DNA of 64,000 bases from Longivirga sp036510975 (GTDB lineage Bacteria > Actinomycetota > Actinomycetes > S36-B12 > CAIYMF01). The notes beneath the pieces were generated by a model. The model was not told where the DNA came from, did not search any database, and was given only the letters and a program-made list of their open reading frames with translations. Shown in pieces: positions 23,440 to 31,829 of this stretch; position 1 is the stretch's first letter, and each line of letters opens with the position of its first letter. Position numbers and translations under genes: made by a program. Location: positions 38,555 to 102,554 of the forward strand of contig DATCCY010000057.1 in NCBI GenBank assembly GCA_036510975.1, read 5' to 3'.

Positions 23440-24684
23440 ATGCGCCCTGACGACGTCGACCTCAGCGACCTGGCCGTCTTCGAGAACAACGAGGCCTGGC
23501 CTCTGTTCGACGTCCTGCGCGAGCAGCAGCCGCTGCACTGGAACCCCGAGCCGACGCCGAACCACGGCTTCTGGGCGCTCACGCGCCACTCCGACGTCGC
23601 GCTCGTGACGCGCGACGAGGAGACGTTCTCCTCGGAGGTCGGTGGCGCCAACCTCGAGGAGCTCGACGATGAGCAGATCGAGGTCCGCAAGTCGATGCTC
23701 GAGACCGACGGTGCACGCCACTGGGCCCTGCGCCGGCTCCTGCAGCACCAGTTCACCCCGCGCGGCCTCGTCGGCTACGAGACGTTCCTGCGCGGACTGA
23801 CCCGCGCGACCGTCGACGCCGCGCTGTCCAAGGGCGAGTTCGACTTCGTCAAGGAGGTCAGCGCCGACTTCCCGATCCGCGTGCTGGCCCGGATGCTCGA
23901 CGTACCGGACGACCACACCGACCAGCTCATCGAGTGGGGCAACCGGATGGTGGGCAACACCGACCCGGACTACGCCGACGTCCTCGCCGACTCGGCGGAG
24001 AGCGAGGAGTTCCGGCTGCTGCCGTTCCGCTCGCCGGCCGCGCTCGAGGTCTTCGAGTACGGCTTCGAGCTCGCCGCGCAGCGCAAGGGCAGGGACGGCG
24101 ACGACCTGGTGAGCAAGCTGGTGAACCAGACGCCGGAGGACGGGCTGCCGCTCTCGGAGCGCGACTTCCGCAACTACTTCCTGCTGCTCGTCGTGGCGGG
24201 CAACGAGACGACGCGGCACGCCATCTCGCACTCGATGAAGGCGCTCATCGACCACCCTGACCAGCTCGCCCTCCTGCAGGCCGAGCCCGAGCGGATCCCC
24301 GGCGCTGTCGAGGAGATGCTGCGCTGGGCCTCGCCCGTCTACCACTTCCGACGAACGGCGACCAAGGACGTCGAGCTCTACGACCGCACCGTCAAGGCGG
24401 GCGACAAGGTCGTCGTGTGGTTCGCGTCCGGCAACCGTGACGAGCGCGTATTCGAGGATCCGTACCGGTTCGACGTCACCCGCACGAAGGTCGACCACGT
24501 GACCTTCGGCAAGGGCGGGCCGCACTTCTGCCTCGGCAACCAGCTGGCCCGCATGGAGATCCGGATCATGTTCGAGGAACTGATCCCGCGGCTGTCCGGC
24601 GGCATCGCCCTGACCGGCGACGTCAAGCGCGTGCGCAGCAACTTCGTCAACGGCATCAAGAAGTTCCCCGTCGCCGTCACCTGA
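23440..24684 (+). CDS. Cytochrome P450 (first of two)
   Basis: 414 residues, soluble bacterial class I P450. The I-helix has VVAGNETTR, the K-helix ExxR is in EEMLRW, and the heme loop is FGKGGPHFCLGNQLAR with the thiolate Cys. HFRRTATKDVELYDRTVKAGDKV and the ending RSNFVNGIKKFPV resemble actinobacterial P450s of the CYP125/142/188 type, though the substrate cannot be assigned. ATG at 23440 with GGAGG 6 nt upstream. Electrons would come from the ferredoxin/reductase pair at 16967-18394. About 35-45% like P450-2 by eye, not a recent duplicate. Confidence 0.95.
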   Translation: MRPDDVDLSDLAVFENNEAWPLFDVLREQQPLHWNPEPTPNHGFWALTRHSDVALVTRDEETFSSEVGGANLEELDDEQIEVRKSMLETDGARHWALRRLLQHQFTPRGLVGYETFLRGLTRATVDAALSKGEFDFVKEVSADFPIRVLARMLDVPDDHTDQLIEWGNRMVGNTDPDYADVLADSAESEEFRLLPFRSPAALEVFEYGFELAAQRKGRDGDDLVSKLVNQTPEDGLPLSERDFRNYFLLLVVAGNETTRHAISHSMKALIDHPDQLALLQAEPERIPGAVEEMLRWASPVYHFRRTATKDVELYDRTVKAGDKVVVWFASGNRDERVFEDPYRFDVTRTKVDHVTFGKGGPHFCLGNQLARMEIRIMFEELIPRLSGGIALTGDVKRVRSNFVNGIKKFPVAVT

Positions 24685-24700
24685 CCCCACCCCGCCGCAG

Positions 24701-24730
24701 GCGTCCCTCAGCGTTCTCGCTGAAGGACGC
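24701..24730. terminator. Hairpin terminator after P450-1
   Basis: GCGTCC-C-TCAGCG, loop TTCT, CGCTGA-A-GGACGC: 12 paired bases with one internal mismatch. It lies between the convergent P450-1 and DoxX genes. Confidence 0.75.
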
Positions 24731-24779
24731 ATGTGCTGCAGAGAGGACAACAAACGACGCCTTCATCCGGCGTATCGGC

Positions 24780-25154
24780 TCAGAACGCGTACGGCCCGAA
24801 CCGGCCCCACGCGACGAACAACGCGAGCGCGAGGAGCACGAGGTTGGTGCCGAGCGACTCCTTCGCCTCGCCCCGGCGGGCGTGCATGACGAACGCGAGC
24901 AGCATGGTGATCGCGAGGCCCGTCGCGGCGAGCGGCACGAGGATCGGGGCGATCTTGAGGATGCCGGGGACGACCACGCCGATCGCACCGAGCAGCTCGA
25001 TGGCGCCGATGGCCTTGACCTGCCCGTCGGTGAAGTCCTCCACCCAGGCCATCCGCTCCTGGAGCTTGGCGCGCGGGGTGGAGACCTTCAGGCCTCCCAC
25101 GGCGAGGAAGGCGGCGGCGAGGACGCCGGCGGCGATCCAGAGTGCGATGTTCAT
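24780..25154 (-). CDS. DoxX-family small membrane protein
   Basis: 124 residues with four predicted transmembrane helices. It begins MNIALWIAAGVLAAAFLAVGGLKV and continues with the family pattern around KAIGAIELLGAIGVVVPGI. DoxX-like proteins have no single settled function; some are linked to redox or thiol stress. The gene is divergent from a MarR regulator, with two matching palindromes between them, so the pair is probably a self-contained regulated unit. ATG at 25154 with GGAG upstream. Confidence 0.85.
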   Translation of the reverse strand: MNIALWIAAGVLAAAFLAVGGLKVSTPRAKLQERMAWVEDFTDGQVKAIGAIELLGAIGVVVPGILKIAPILVPLAATGLAITMLLAFVMHARRGEAKESLGTNLVLLALALFVAWGRFGPYAF

Positions 25155-25168
25155 GACGGCTCCTGCGG

Positions 25169-25180
25169 TTGAATCTTCAA
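25169..25180. promoter_or_regulatory. MarR-type palindrome, doxX side
   Basis: TTGAATCTTCAA, 14 bp upstream of the doxX ATG. The arms TTGAA/TTCAA are repeated at 25207-25218. Confidence 0.65.
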
Positions 25181-25206
25181 GTTGCTGGAGGTGAAGCACA
25201 ATCGAC

Positions 25207-25218
25207 TTGAATGTTCAA
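25207..25218. promoter_or_regulatory. MarR-type palindrome, marR side
   Basis: TTGAATGTTCAA, 19 bp upstream of the GTG at 25238. The two sites are 38 bp apart start to start. An in-frame ATG at 25211 lies inside this site, which argues for the GTG as the true start. Confidence 0.65.
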
Positions 25219-25237
25219 CTGCCCTACTCTGGGCGTT

Positions 25238-25804
25238 GTGGACACCGCCGAGCCGAACTGGCTCACCCCAGACGAACGCCGTGCCTGGATCGCGCTCATG
25301 GCGCTGGTCGAGGTGCTGCCCGCCACGCTCGACGTCCAGCTCAAGCGCGACGGCGGCGTGAACCACTTCGAGTACCAGGTGATGGCCGGTCTCTCGGAGG
25401 CCCCCGAGCAGGCGATCCGGATGAGCGACCTCGCCCTGTTCGCCTCGGGGTCGCTGTCGCGGCTCTCCCACGCCGTCGGCCGGCTCGAGAAGCGCGGCTG
25501 GGTGCGACGCCGGCCCTGCGCGTCGGACCCGCGCTACGTCGAGGCCGTGCTCACCGACGCCGGCCGGCGCGTGATGGAGGATCTCGCACCCGGCCACGTG
25601 GCTGAGGCGCGCCGCCTCGTGATCGATGCGCTCACGGCGCGGCAGGTGGCGCAGCTCGAGACGATCGCGCGCCGGGTCGTGCGGGCGGCCTCGCCGTCGA
25701 CCGGCGACCTGCTCGACGAGGGCCTCGCGGCGGGGCCGGATGAGGGCCTGGCGGCCGCGGTACTCCGCGGGCGCCGCGCTCGCGAGTCGGCGACCGGCGG
25801 CTGA
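25238..25804 (+). CDS. MarR-family regulator beside doxX
   Basis: 188 residues. The winged helix has HFEYQVMAGLSEAPEQAIRMSDLALFASGSLSRLSHAVGRLEKRGWV followed by the wing RRPCASDPRYVEAVLTDAG. A cysteine sits in the wing (RRRPCASD), which might be redox-sensitive, but this is not established. The C-terminus carries an extra acidic and Arg-rich tail. It is divergent from doxX, with two TTGAATNTTCAA palindromes between them. A start at ATG 25211 would add nine residues. Confidence 0.88.
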   Translation: MDTAEPNWLTPDERRAWIALMALVEVLPATLDVQLKRDGGVNHFEYQVMAGLSEAPEQAIRMSDLALFASGSLSRLSHAVGRLEKRGWVRRRPCASDPRYVEAVLTDAGRRVMEDLAPGHVAEARRLVIDALTARQVAQLETIARRVVRAASPSTGDLLDEGLAAGPDEGLAAAVLRGRRARESATGG

Positions 25805-25866
25805 ACCGGCGTCGGTCCCGTCGATGCAGGCGGACTCTGTTGCTCTCTAGGCAACCAAGGGGTCCT

Positions 25867-26586
25867 TCATCGCAACCGGTGTGGGTGGTGGGCGACCTGG
25901 GTGAGGAAGGCGTCGACGAGCGCGTGGGTCCTCGCGGCGGCTGCTTCGGCCACCGAGTGCGTCTGGGACACCAGGTCGTCACGGTCGATGCCGCGTGTGG
26001 CCAGCTCCGGCTCTCCGCCGTTGTCCAGCCAGGCGAGCAGCTGGTCCGGAGTGATCTCGGGGTGGAACTGCAGCCCGAGGCTCCGGCCGATCGTGAAGGC
26101 CTGCGGTCCCAGCGGCGTCGAGGCGAAGCTGCGCGCGCCCGGCGGAGGGGTGAACCGGTCGTAGTGCCACTGGAACCACGGCCCGTGACCCACGAGGCCC
26201 GGGTCCTCGGAATCGACGTGGTACCAGCCGATCTCAGGCTCGGCTCCCCGCTGGACCGACCCACCGAGGGCGGCGGCGAGGGCCTGCCCGCCGAAGCAGA
26301 TCCCGAAGATGGGCACGCCGACGTCGTGGGCGTCGCGCAGGAAGGCGATCTCGGCACCGATCCACGATCCGATCGCGTCCTCGTCGTAGACCGACCAGGG
26401 CGCGCCCATCGGCACGATGATGTCGAACTCGCGAGGGTCGGGGAACTCGACGGTCACGTCGGGGGTCCCGAACCGCTCCGGCGGCACGACGAGCAGCTCG
26501 ACCACCTCGTAGCCGTGATGGCGGAACCGGTCACCGACGGGTCCGGTCGGGGAGACGTGGTCCTGCTGGACGAACAGCGCGCGCAC
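25867..26586 (-). CDS. Class I glutamine amidotransferase-like protein
   Basis: 239 residues. The nucleophile elbow is VPIFGICFGGQALAAALGG; the His-Glu pair is in LQFHPEITPDQ. IIVPMGAPWSVYDE near residue 60 replaces the oxyanion strand. Proteins like this are found next to GS-like ligases in aniline and amine catabolic clusters (for example TdnT beside TdnQ), where they may trim a gamma-glutamyl product or supply ammonia. It is divergent from the GS-like gene, with one island palindrome in front of each. GTG start at 26586 with GGAGG 5 nt upstream. Confidence 0.87.
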   Translation of the reverse strand: MRALFVQQDHVSPTGPVGDRFRHHGYEVVELLVVPPERFGTPDVTVEFPDPREFDIIVPMGAPWSVYDEDAIGSWIGAEIAFLRDAHDVGVPIFGICFGGQALAAALGGSVQRGAEPEIGWYHVDSEDPGLVGHGPWFQWHYDRFTPPPGARSFASTPLGPQAFTIGRSLGLQFHPEITPDQLLAWLDNGGEPELATRGIDRDDLVSQTHSVAEAAAARTHALVDAFLTQVAHHPHRLR

Positions 26587-26612
26587 CGGGCCTCCGGAGT
26601 GAGGGTGACCTT

Positions 26613-26628
26613 CGTTCGGGTCCGAACG
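26613..26628. promoter_or_regulatory. Island palindrome site 5 (amidotransferase)
   Basis: CGTTCGGGTCCGAACG fits all 14 fixed bases. It lies 26 bp upstream of the amidotransferase GTG, and exactly 200 bp (start to start) from site 6. Confidence 0.78.
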
Positions 26629-26812
26629 TATGGCGCCGAGCCGGTCGGCGTCAACGCCCCGGACCCGGACGCCGAGTACCCGGCCCAGGTGTCGCAAAGC
26701 CGACCCCGGGGCGACAGCCGAGCCAGGTACTCGCGGCCGGGGGCGCGCGCCGGAATGTGGTGGCGGGGCCTTCCCAGGGCGAGGGTGAGGGTCTATCGTC
26801 GGCGCACCTGAA

Positions 26813-26828
26813 TGTTCGGGCCCGAACG
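26813..26828. promoter_or_regulatory. Island palindrome site 6 (GS-like ligase)
   Basis: TGTTCGGGCCCGAACG fits 13 of 14 fixed bases, with the inner 14 bp a perfect palindrome. It lies 32 bp before the GS-like ATG. No ORF or clear RNA structure was seen in 26629-26812 between sites 5 and 6. Confidence 0.78.
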
Positions 26829-26860
26829 ACTCGGGTCGACGACGATGGGAGCGAACCGGC

Positions 26861-28195
26861 ATGGAGAAGGTCGACGTCGGCGGGATCGTCGAGGACCTGC
26901 GGGCCCGGGGGATCGACGTGATCCGCGTGTCGTACTCCGACATGATCGGGACCGACCGCGGTCGCGACGTGCTCCTCGAGGAGCTCGCCACCGCGATGGG
27001 CCACGGCCTCGCGTTCTGCCGCGCCATCTACCACACCACGCCGCGCGGCGACGTCGTCCCCGTGCAGGGCGGGCTCGAGTCCGGCCTCCCGGACATCAAG
27101 GCGCGGCCCGACCTCGCCACCCTCACCGACCTGCCCTGGGAGCCGGGGGCCGCCTGGGTCCTCGCCGACGTCTACGCCGAGGGCGGCGAGCCCGCGGGCG
27201 AGGGCCCGCGGCAGGTGGCGCGCCAGGTCTCCGCCAGGCTCGCCGAGATCGGCCTGCAGGCCGTCATCGGTCCCGAGCTCGAGTTCTTCATCTGCGAGCC
27301 CGACCCCACCTGCGACCGCGGCTGGAAGCGCTACGCCGACGAGCCCGGCAACGTCTACGTCGTCGGCCGCAAGGGCGACCCGAAGGGCATCCTGCTCACG
27401 ATGCTGCGCTACCTGCGCGACGCGCGGCTCCAGGTGACGGCGGCCAACCACGAGTTCAGCGGCGGCCAGTTCGAGATCAACCTCAACCACTCCGAGCTCG
27501 TCGACGCCGCCGACCGCGCGTTCCGGATGAAGTCCGGCGTGCAGGAGATCGCGCGCCACGAGGGCATGCTCGCGACCTTCATGGCCAAGCCGTTCAACGA
27601 CGAGGGCGGCAGCGGCTTCCACCTGCACCTCTCGCTCGTCGACGCGAGCGGCACGAATGTCTTCGGCACCGACGACGACCTCTCCGACGTCGGCCGCTCC
27701 GCGATCGCCGGCGTGCTCGCCCACGCGCCGGCCCTGGCCGCGATCCTCAACCCGACCATCAACTCCTACAAGCGGTTCGGGCCCGACACCCTGGCGCCGT
27801 GGCTCATCGACTGGGGCATGGACAACCGCAGCGCGATGGTGCGCATCCCTCCGGAGCGCGGCCAGTCCTCGCGCATGGAGGTGCGCCTCGGCGACGCCAC
27901 CGCGAACCCCTACCTCGCCATGGCGGCCGTGAGCGCGGCGGTCTACCTCGGCGTGCGCGACAAGCTCGAACCACCGGCGCCGCTCGAGGGCTACGGCTAC
28001 GACCCGGCCAGCGCGCCGATGCTTCCGCAGTCGCTGCCCGAGGCGCTCGACGCGCTGGAGGCCGACGCCGACCTGCGGGAGGTGCTCGGCGAGTTCTTCG
28101 TGAACTCGTTCGTCACCTACAAGCGCAACGAGGTCGAGCGCTTCAGCCGGCACATCACCGACTGGGAGTTCCTCGAGTACGCCTACCACCTGTGA
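26861..28195 (+). CDS. Glutamine-synthetase-like gamma-glutamyl-amine ligase
   Basis: 444 residues. GS landmarks: SYSDMIGTDRGR at the N-terminus, GPELEFFI (metal Glu), NHEFSGGQFEINL, GGSGFHLHLSL (ATP site), NPTINSYKRFGP, and RMEVRLGDATANPYLAM. The adenylylation site region of true GlnA is not evident, and the context is catabolic. Such GS-like enzymes (PuuA, TdnQ, GlnA3/GlnA4 types) join glutamate to an amine with ATP. It sits upstream of P450-2 with a 93-bp gap, probably in one operon, and is preceded by site 6. Confidence 0.9.
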   Translation: MEKVDVGGIVEDLRARGIDVIRVSYSDMIGTDRGRDVLLEELATAMGHGLAFCRAIYHTTPRGDVVPVQGGLESGLPDIKARPDLATLTDLPWEPGAAWVLADVYAEGGEPAGEGPRQVARQVSARLAEIGLQAVIGPELEFFICEPDPTCDRGWKRYADEPGNVYVVGRKGDPKGILLTMLRYLRDARLQVTAANHEFSGGQFEINLNHSELVDAADRAFRMKSGVQEIARHEGMLATFMAKPFNDEGGSGFHLHLSLVDASGTNVFGTDDDLSDVGRSAIAGVLAHAPALAAILNPTINSYKRFGPDTLAPWLIDWGMDNRSAMVRIPPERGQSSRMEVRLGDATANPYLAMAAVSAAVYLGVRDKLEPPAPLEGYGYDPASAPMLPQSLPEALDALEADADLREVLGEFFVNSFVTYKRNEVERFSRHITDWEFLEYAYHL

Positions 28196-28288
28196 CCCGC
28201 CGCGCCCGAGGCAAGAACCTGCCGGCGACCCGGCCCGCGACAGAACCCCAACCGCGACAGCCATGACAGCCACGACCGAGGACCCGCG

Positions 28289-29542
28289 ATGACCCAGACC
28301 GACTCCCTCGCAGCGCCGCTGGCCGACCCCGACAGCTTCGTCGACGGTCCGCCGTGGGAGCTCTTCCGCGAGCTGCGCGACCGCGAGCCCGTGGCGTGGA
28401 CCCCGGAACCCGGGCCCAGCAGCGGGTTCTGGTCCGTGACGCGTCACGCCGACATCGTCGCCGTGAGCCGCAGCTGGCAGGAGTTCACCTCCAGCCGCGG
28501 GGTCTCCCTCGAGGAGCTCGAGGACGACCAGCTCGAGCACCGCACCTCGCTCATCGACACCGACCCGCCGGACCACGGCAAGCTGCGCAGGATCGTGTCG
28601 AGCCAGTTCCTGCCGCGCGTCATCAACGGCTACGAGGCGTTCCTGCGCGGCATCGTCGCGACCACGATGGACAACGCGCTGACGCTCGGCTCGTTCGACT
28701 TCGTCGAGAAGGTCTCCAGCGAGATCCCGGTGCGCGTGCTGGCCCGCATGCTCTCGGTGCCCGACACCGACCACGCGAAGCTCACCGGATGGGGCGACCG
28801 CCTCGTCGGCGGCACCGACCCCGAGTTCTCCGAGGTGCTCCCCGGAACCCCGGAGTACGACGAGCTGCGCCTCGTGCCGTTCCGGTCCCCCGCAGCCCTC
28901 GAGGTGTTCGCCTACGGCAAGGCGCTGCAGGACGAGCGGCGCGCCCGCCCCACCGGCGACCTCATCAGCGCGCTGGTCGAGGCGCGGGTCGACGACGAGC
29001 CGCTCTCCCAGCAGGACCTCGACAACTACTTCCTGCTCCTCGCCCTCGCCGGCCAGGAGACCACCCGCCAGGCGCTCACCCTCGCGATGGAGACCCTGAT
29101 CGAGAACCCCGAGGTCCTCGCCCGCCTGCAGGAGGAGCCCGGGCTGCTGTCCGGTCCCGCGCTCGACGAGCTGCTGCGCTGGGGCGCGCCGGTCTACCAC
29201 ATGCGGCGTACCGCCACCGTGGACACGAGCATCGGCGACACCGAGGTGGAGGCGGGCGACAAGGTCGCGATCTGGTTCCCCGCCGGCAACCGCGACGAGC
29301 GCGCGATCGACGACCCCGACGTGCTCGACCTCGACCGGCCGACCGTCGACCTGCTCACCTTCGGCAAGGGCGGCCCGCACCACTGCATGGGGTCGTTCCT
29401 GGCGAAGATGGAGTACCGCGTCACCCTCGAGGAGCTCGTCGCGCGCATCGACACCGTGCACTACGACGGCCCGGTCGAGCGGCTGCGCAGCAACTTCGTC
29501 AACGGCGTCAAGCGCATGCCGGTCTCGGTGACCCTGCGCTGA
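28289..29542 (+). CDS. Cytochrome P450 (second of two)
   Basis: 417 residues. The I-helix is ALAGQETTRQAL, the ExxR Glu-Arg is in DELLRWGAPVYHMRR, and the heme loop is FGKGGPHHCMGSFLAKME with the thiolate Cys. It shares the ending RSNFVNGVKRMPVSV and overall layout with P450-1 but differs throughout, so they are old paralogues or separate recruits. It is downstream of the GS-like ligase, so amine conjugation and oxidation may be linked. No dedicated ferredoxin is next to it; the pair at 16967-18394 would serve. Confidence 0.94.
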   Translation: MTQTDSLAAPLADPDSFVDGPPWELFRELRDREPVAWTPEPGPSSGFWSVTRHADIVAVSRSWQEFTSSRGVSLEELEDDQLEHRTSLIDTDPPDHGKLRRIVSSQFLPRVINGYEAFLRGIVATTMDNALTLGSFDFVEKVSSEIPVRVLARMLSVPDTDHAKLTGWGDRLVGGTDPEFSEVLPGTPEYDELRLVPFRSPAALEVFAYGKALQDERRARPTGDLISALVEARVDDEPLSQQDLDNYFLLLALAGQETTRQALTLAMETLIENPEVLARLQEEPGLLSGPALDELLRWGAPVYHMRRTATVDTSIGDTEVEAGDKVAIWFPAGNRDERAIDDPDVLDLDRPTVDLLTFGKGGPHHCMGSFLAKMEYRVTLEELVARIDTVHYDGPVERLRSNFVNGVKRMPVSVTLR

Positions 29543-29557
29543 CCCGTCGCCACGGAG

Positions 29558-31240
29558 TCAGACGGAGCCGGAGGTGACCTTCTCCGGGAGCCAGAAGCGG
29601 TCGACGTTCTCGGTCGGCGGGTTCGCGGTCCCCGCGCGCGGCGACGCGAACGCGCGCAGGACGTTGTCGGTGATCGTCGCGACCGTGCGCCCGACCGGGT
29701 CCTCAGCCGTCCGCCAGCCCATCGTGCCCGCGGCGAAGACCCCCGCACCTGCGGGGTTCGACCAGTAGACGCCGGTCTGGGCAGTCTCGTGCCCGCCGCA
29801 CGACAGCCGCGTGTAGGCGACGACGTCCATCGGTGAGGGACGGTCGGCCGACGGGTACACCCGGTCGGACTCGGGACCGACGAGGTCGGGCAGCCGGTCG
29901 CCGTCGCGCAGCCCTGTTCCGGCGTAGCCCCACCAGGTCGCGTCGCTGACGACCCAGTCGGCCTTCGCCGGGTAGCAGTCGTAGCGCATGCCGGTGAGCG
30001 CCTCCTCCGGACGCGGGTGCGGGTTGTCGCGGAAGCGCGACGTCGCTCCCGCCGGGTCGGACGCCGCGAGGGGGTCGAGACTCGGCGACTTCGGGCCGAC
30101 GACGAGCCGCGGCCGTCCGTCGCGTCGAGTCGGCTGCGCGTCGAGCCCGGTGTCGGCACCGGCGAGCCGCACGCGCCAGTAGGACGTGTTCGCTCCGAAG
30201 ACGGCGAGGTTGGTGCCGCCGGAGACCTGCTGCACCACGGCGTCGTGCATCGGACCGGTCCAGTACTCCGCGTGGCCGCCGAACACGATCGCGGTGGCTC
30301 CGCGCAGGATCGCGGGATCCGTGGCGACGTCGTAGTCGGTCGCCCACGCGAGCGGGAGGCCGAGCTTCTCGCCCTCGCGGATGACCGTGGTGTCGTACTC
30401 GAAGAAGCGGCCCGCGCCGTAGCCGTCGCTGTAGGGCCGGTCGAACGACACCGCCAGCGAGCGCTTGGCGAACGCGTTGGCCTCGTCGCCGTAGAGGCCG
30501 CGACCGCCCCAGGTGTTGTAGGCCTGCCAGGTCATCGGCGCGTTCACCAGCAGCACGCGGCCCGCGGCGTCGGCGGAGCGCACGGTGAGCAGCACGTAGC
30601 GCGACGCCGCACCCGCGTCGAGCCGGATCACGTAGGCGCCCTCCGGCCACCCGCGGGTCGACACCGTCGTGGACAGCGTCCACGGGGCGTACGCCGCACG
30701 GGAGTCGACGAGCCCGCCGGCGTCGGGGATCGCCGCCGTGAGCTCGCGCGCCGCAGGCTGCGGCCGGGCGGTGAACGAGCCGGTCCAGACCTGACGCTGC
30801 CCGACGCCGCCGTAGTAGCCGATGCGCAGCGCGCGGGCGGTGACCGGCTCCGAGGTGTCTGTCGAGACGTAGAGGCCCACGGACTCGCCCGGCAGCACCG
30901 AGACGCGGTCGGCGTACGCCTCGAGCCCGGGCGCCCGGCCCCGGGCGGGCGGGATCAACGCGTCAGCGGTGCCGGGGCGGGTGTTCTCGTCGCGCACCGC
31001 GGCGGCCCATGCGGCGACCGCGGACGGGGTCGGCTCGGCGGACGGGCTCGAGACCGACGGGGTCGACGACGCGGACGGCGTCGCGCTCGGCGTGGTGACG
31101 ACGCCCGCAGGTCGCGAGCTCCACGGACGGGACAGCCCCAGCACGAGCCCCGCGACGGCGAGCAGGGCGAGCACGACGACGACCCGCGTGCGCACCGACG
31201 TCCCCCGCTCCTCGCTCGCAGCCCGCTCGTCGGGGTGCAC
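29558..31240 (-). CDS. Membrane-anchored dimethylformamidase-beta-like protein
   Basis: 560 residues. After a short basic start comes one hydrophobic helix (RVVVVLALLAVAGLVLGL, residues 18-35), then a Ser/Pro/Thr linker, so the main part is outside the cell. Residues 90-550 resemble the N,N-dimethylformamidase large-subunit C-terminal domain: RIGYYGGVGQRQVW, APMTWQAYNTWGGRGLYG, SFDRPYSDGYG, YDVATDPAILRGATAIVFGGHAEYWT. Many such secreted relatives are uncharacterised, so amidase activity is unproven. It is convergent with P450-2 (15-bp gap) and lacks an island palindrome. Confidence 0.8.
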   Translation of the reverse strand: MHPDERAASEERGTSVRTRVVVVLALLAVAGLVLGLSRPWSSRPAGVVTTPSATPSASSTPSVSSPSAEPTPSAVAAWAAAVRDENTRPGTADALIPPARGRAPGLEAYADRVSVLPGESVGLYVSTDTSEPVTARALRIGYYGGVGQRQVWTGSFTARPQPAARELTAAIPDAGGLVDSRAAYAPWTLSTTVSTRGWPEGAYVIRLDAGAASRYVLLTVRSADAAGRVLLVNAPMTWQAYNTWGGRGLYGDEANAFAKRSLAVSFDRPYSDGYGAGRFFEYDTTVIREGEKLGLPLAWATDYDVATDPAILRGATAIVFGGHAEYWTGPMHDAVVQQVSGGTNLAVFGANTSYWRVRLAGADTGLDAQPTRRDGRPRLVVGPKSPSLDPLAASDPAGATSRFRDNPHPRPEEALTGMRYDCYPAKADWVVSDATWWGYAGTGLRDGDRLPDLVGPESDRVYPSADRPSPMDVVAYTRLSCGGHETAQTGVYWSNPAGAGVFAAGTMGWRTAEDPVGRTVATITDNVLRAFASPRAGTANPPTENVDRFWLPEKVTSGSV

Positions 31241-31327
31241 CCCGACCGACGAACGACGGGCCGTCCGCGTTCCGTCGGCTGCCGAGCAGGTCCACCCCGA
31301 CCCCGGGCGGACCTGCCCGGACGATGG

Positions 31328-31720
31328 TCAGGCCTGCGCCGCCGGCAGGAAGAACTCCATCGGGATGCCGTCCGGGTCGCGGAAGTTCAGGTGCGTGCCG
31401 AACGGCGAGGTCTCAGGACCGGAGTTCTCGACGCCGAGGTCGGCGAGCTTCGTCATCCATACGTCGAACTCGGCGCGGTCGGCACAGACGAACGCGAGGT
31501 GGTCGAGGCCGGGTCGCTTCTCGGTGAACCGCTCCGCCACGACGTCGGGGTCCTGGCGCAGGTCGAGGGCCTGGCCGTCCGGAGTCATGTAGACCTCCAT
31601 CGGTGCCGGCTGCGCGAACTCGGCGACCTTCTGGAAGCCGAACAGCTCCTGGTACCAGGGGCCGCTCTTGGTGATGTCGGTGACGCTGAGCGCCACGTGC
31701 TGGATCTTCATCTGCGGCAT
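31328..31720 (-). CDS. VOC-family (glyoxalase/dioxygenase fold) protein
   Basis: 130-residue single-domain VOC protein. It has two beta-alpha-beta-beta-beta modules: KIQHVALSVTDITKSGPWYQELFGF and LDHLAFVCADRAEFDVWMTKLADLGV. Metal ligand candidates are His near residue 8, His near 73 (GLDHLAF) and the late Glu in PMEFFLP. It could be a glyoxalase-like or ring-cleaving enzyme; function is not assigned. ATG at 31720 with GAGGGGG upstream. Confidence 0.85.
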   Translation of the reverse strand: MPQMKIQHVALSVTDITKSGPWYQELFGFQKVAEFAQPAPMEVYMTPDGQALDLRQDPDVVAERFTEKRPGLDHLAFVCADRAEFDVWMTKLADLGVENSGPETSPFGTHLNFRDPDGIPMEFFLPAAQA

Positions 31721-31829
31721 GATCCGCCCCCTCGTGAGATCCCCCCGGTCGACGGTACTCGCGGCGTCGGCGGGGTTGCACGGCCGTGCGCGAGGTGTCC
31801 GATGGGCGGTCGGTGGCATCCTGCCCGGC

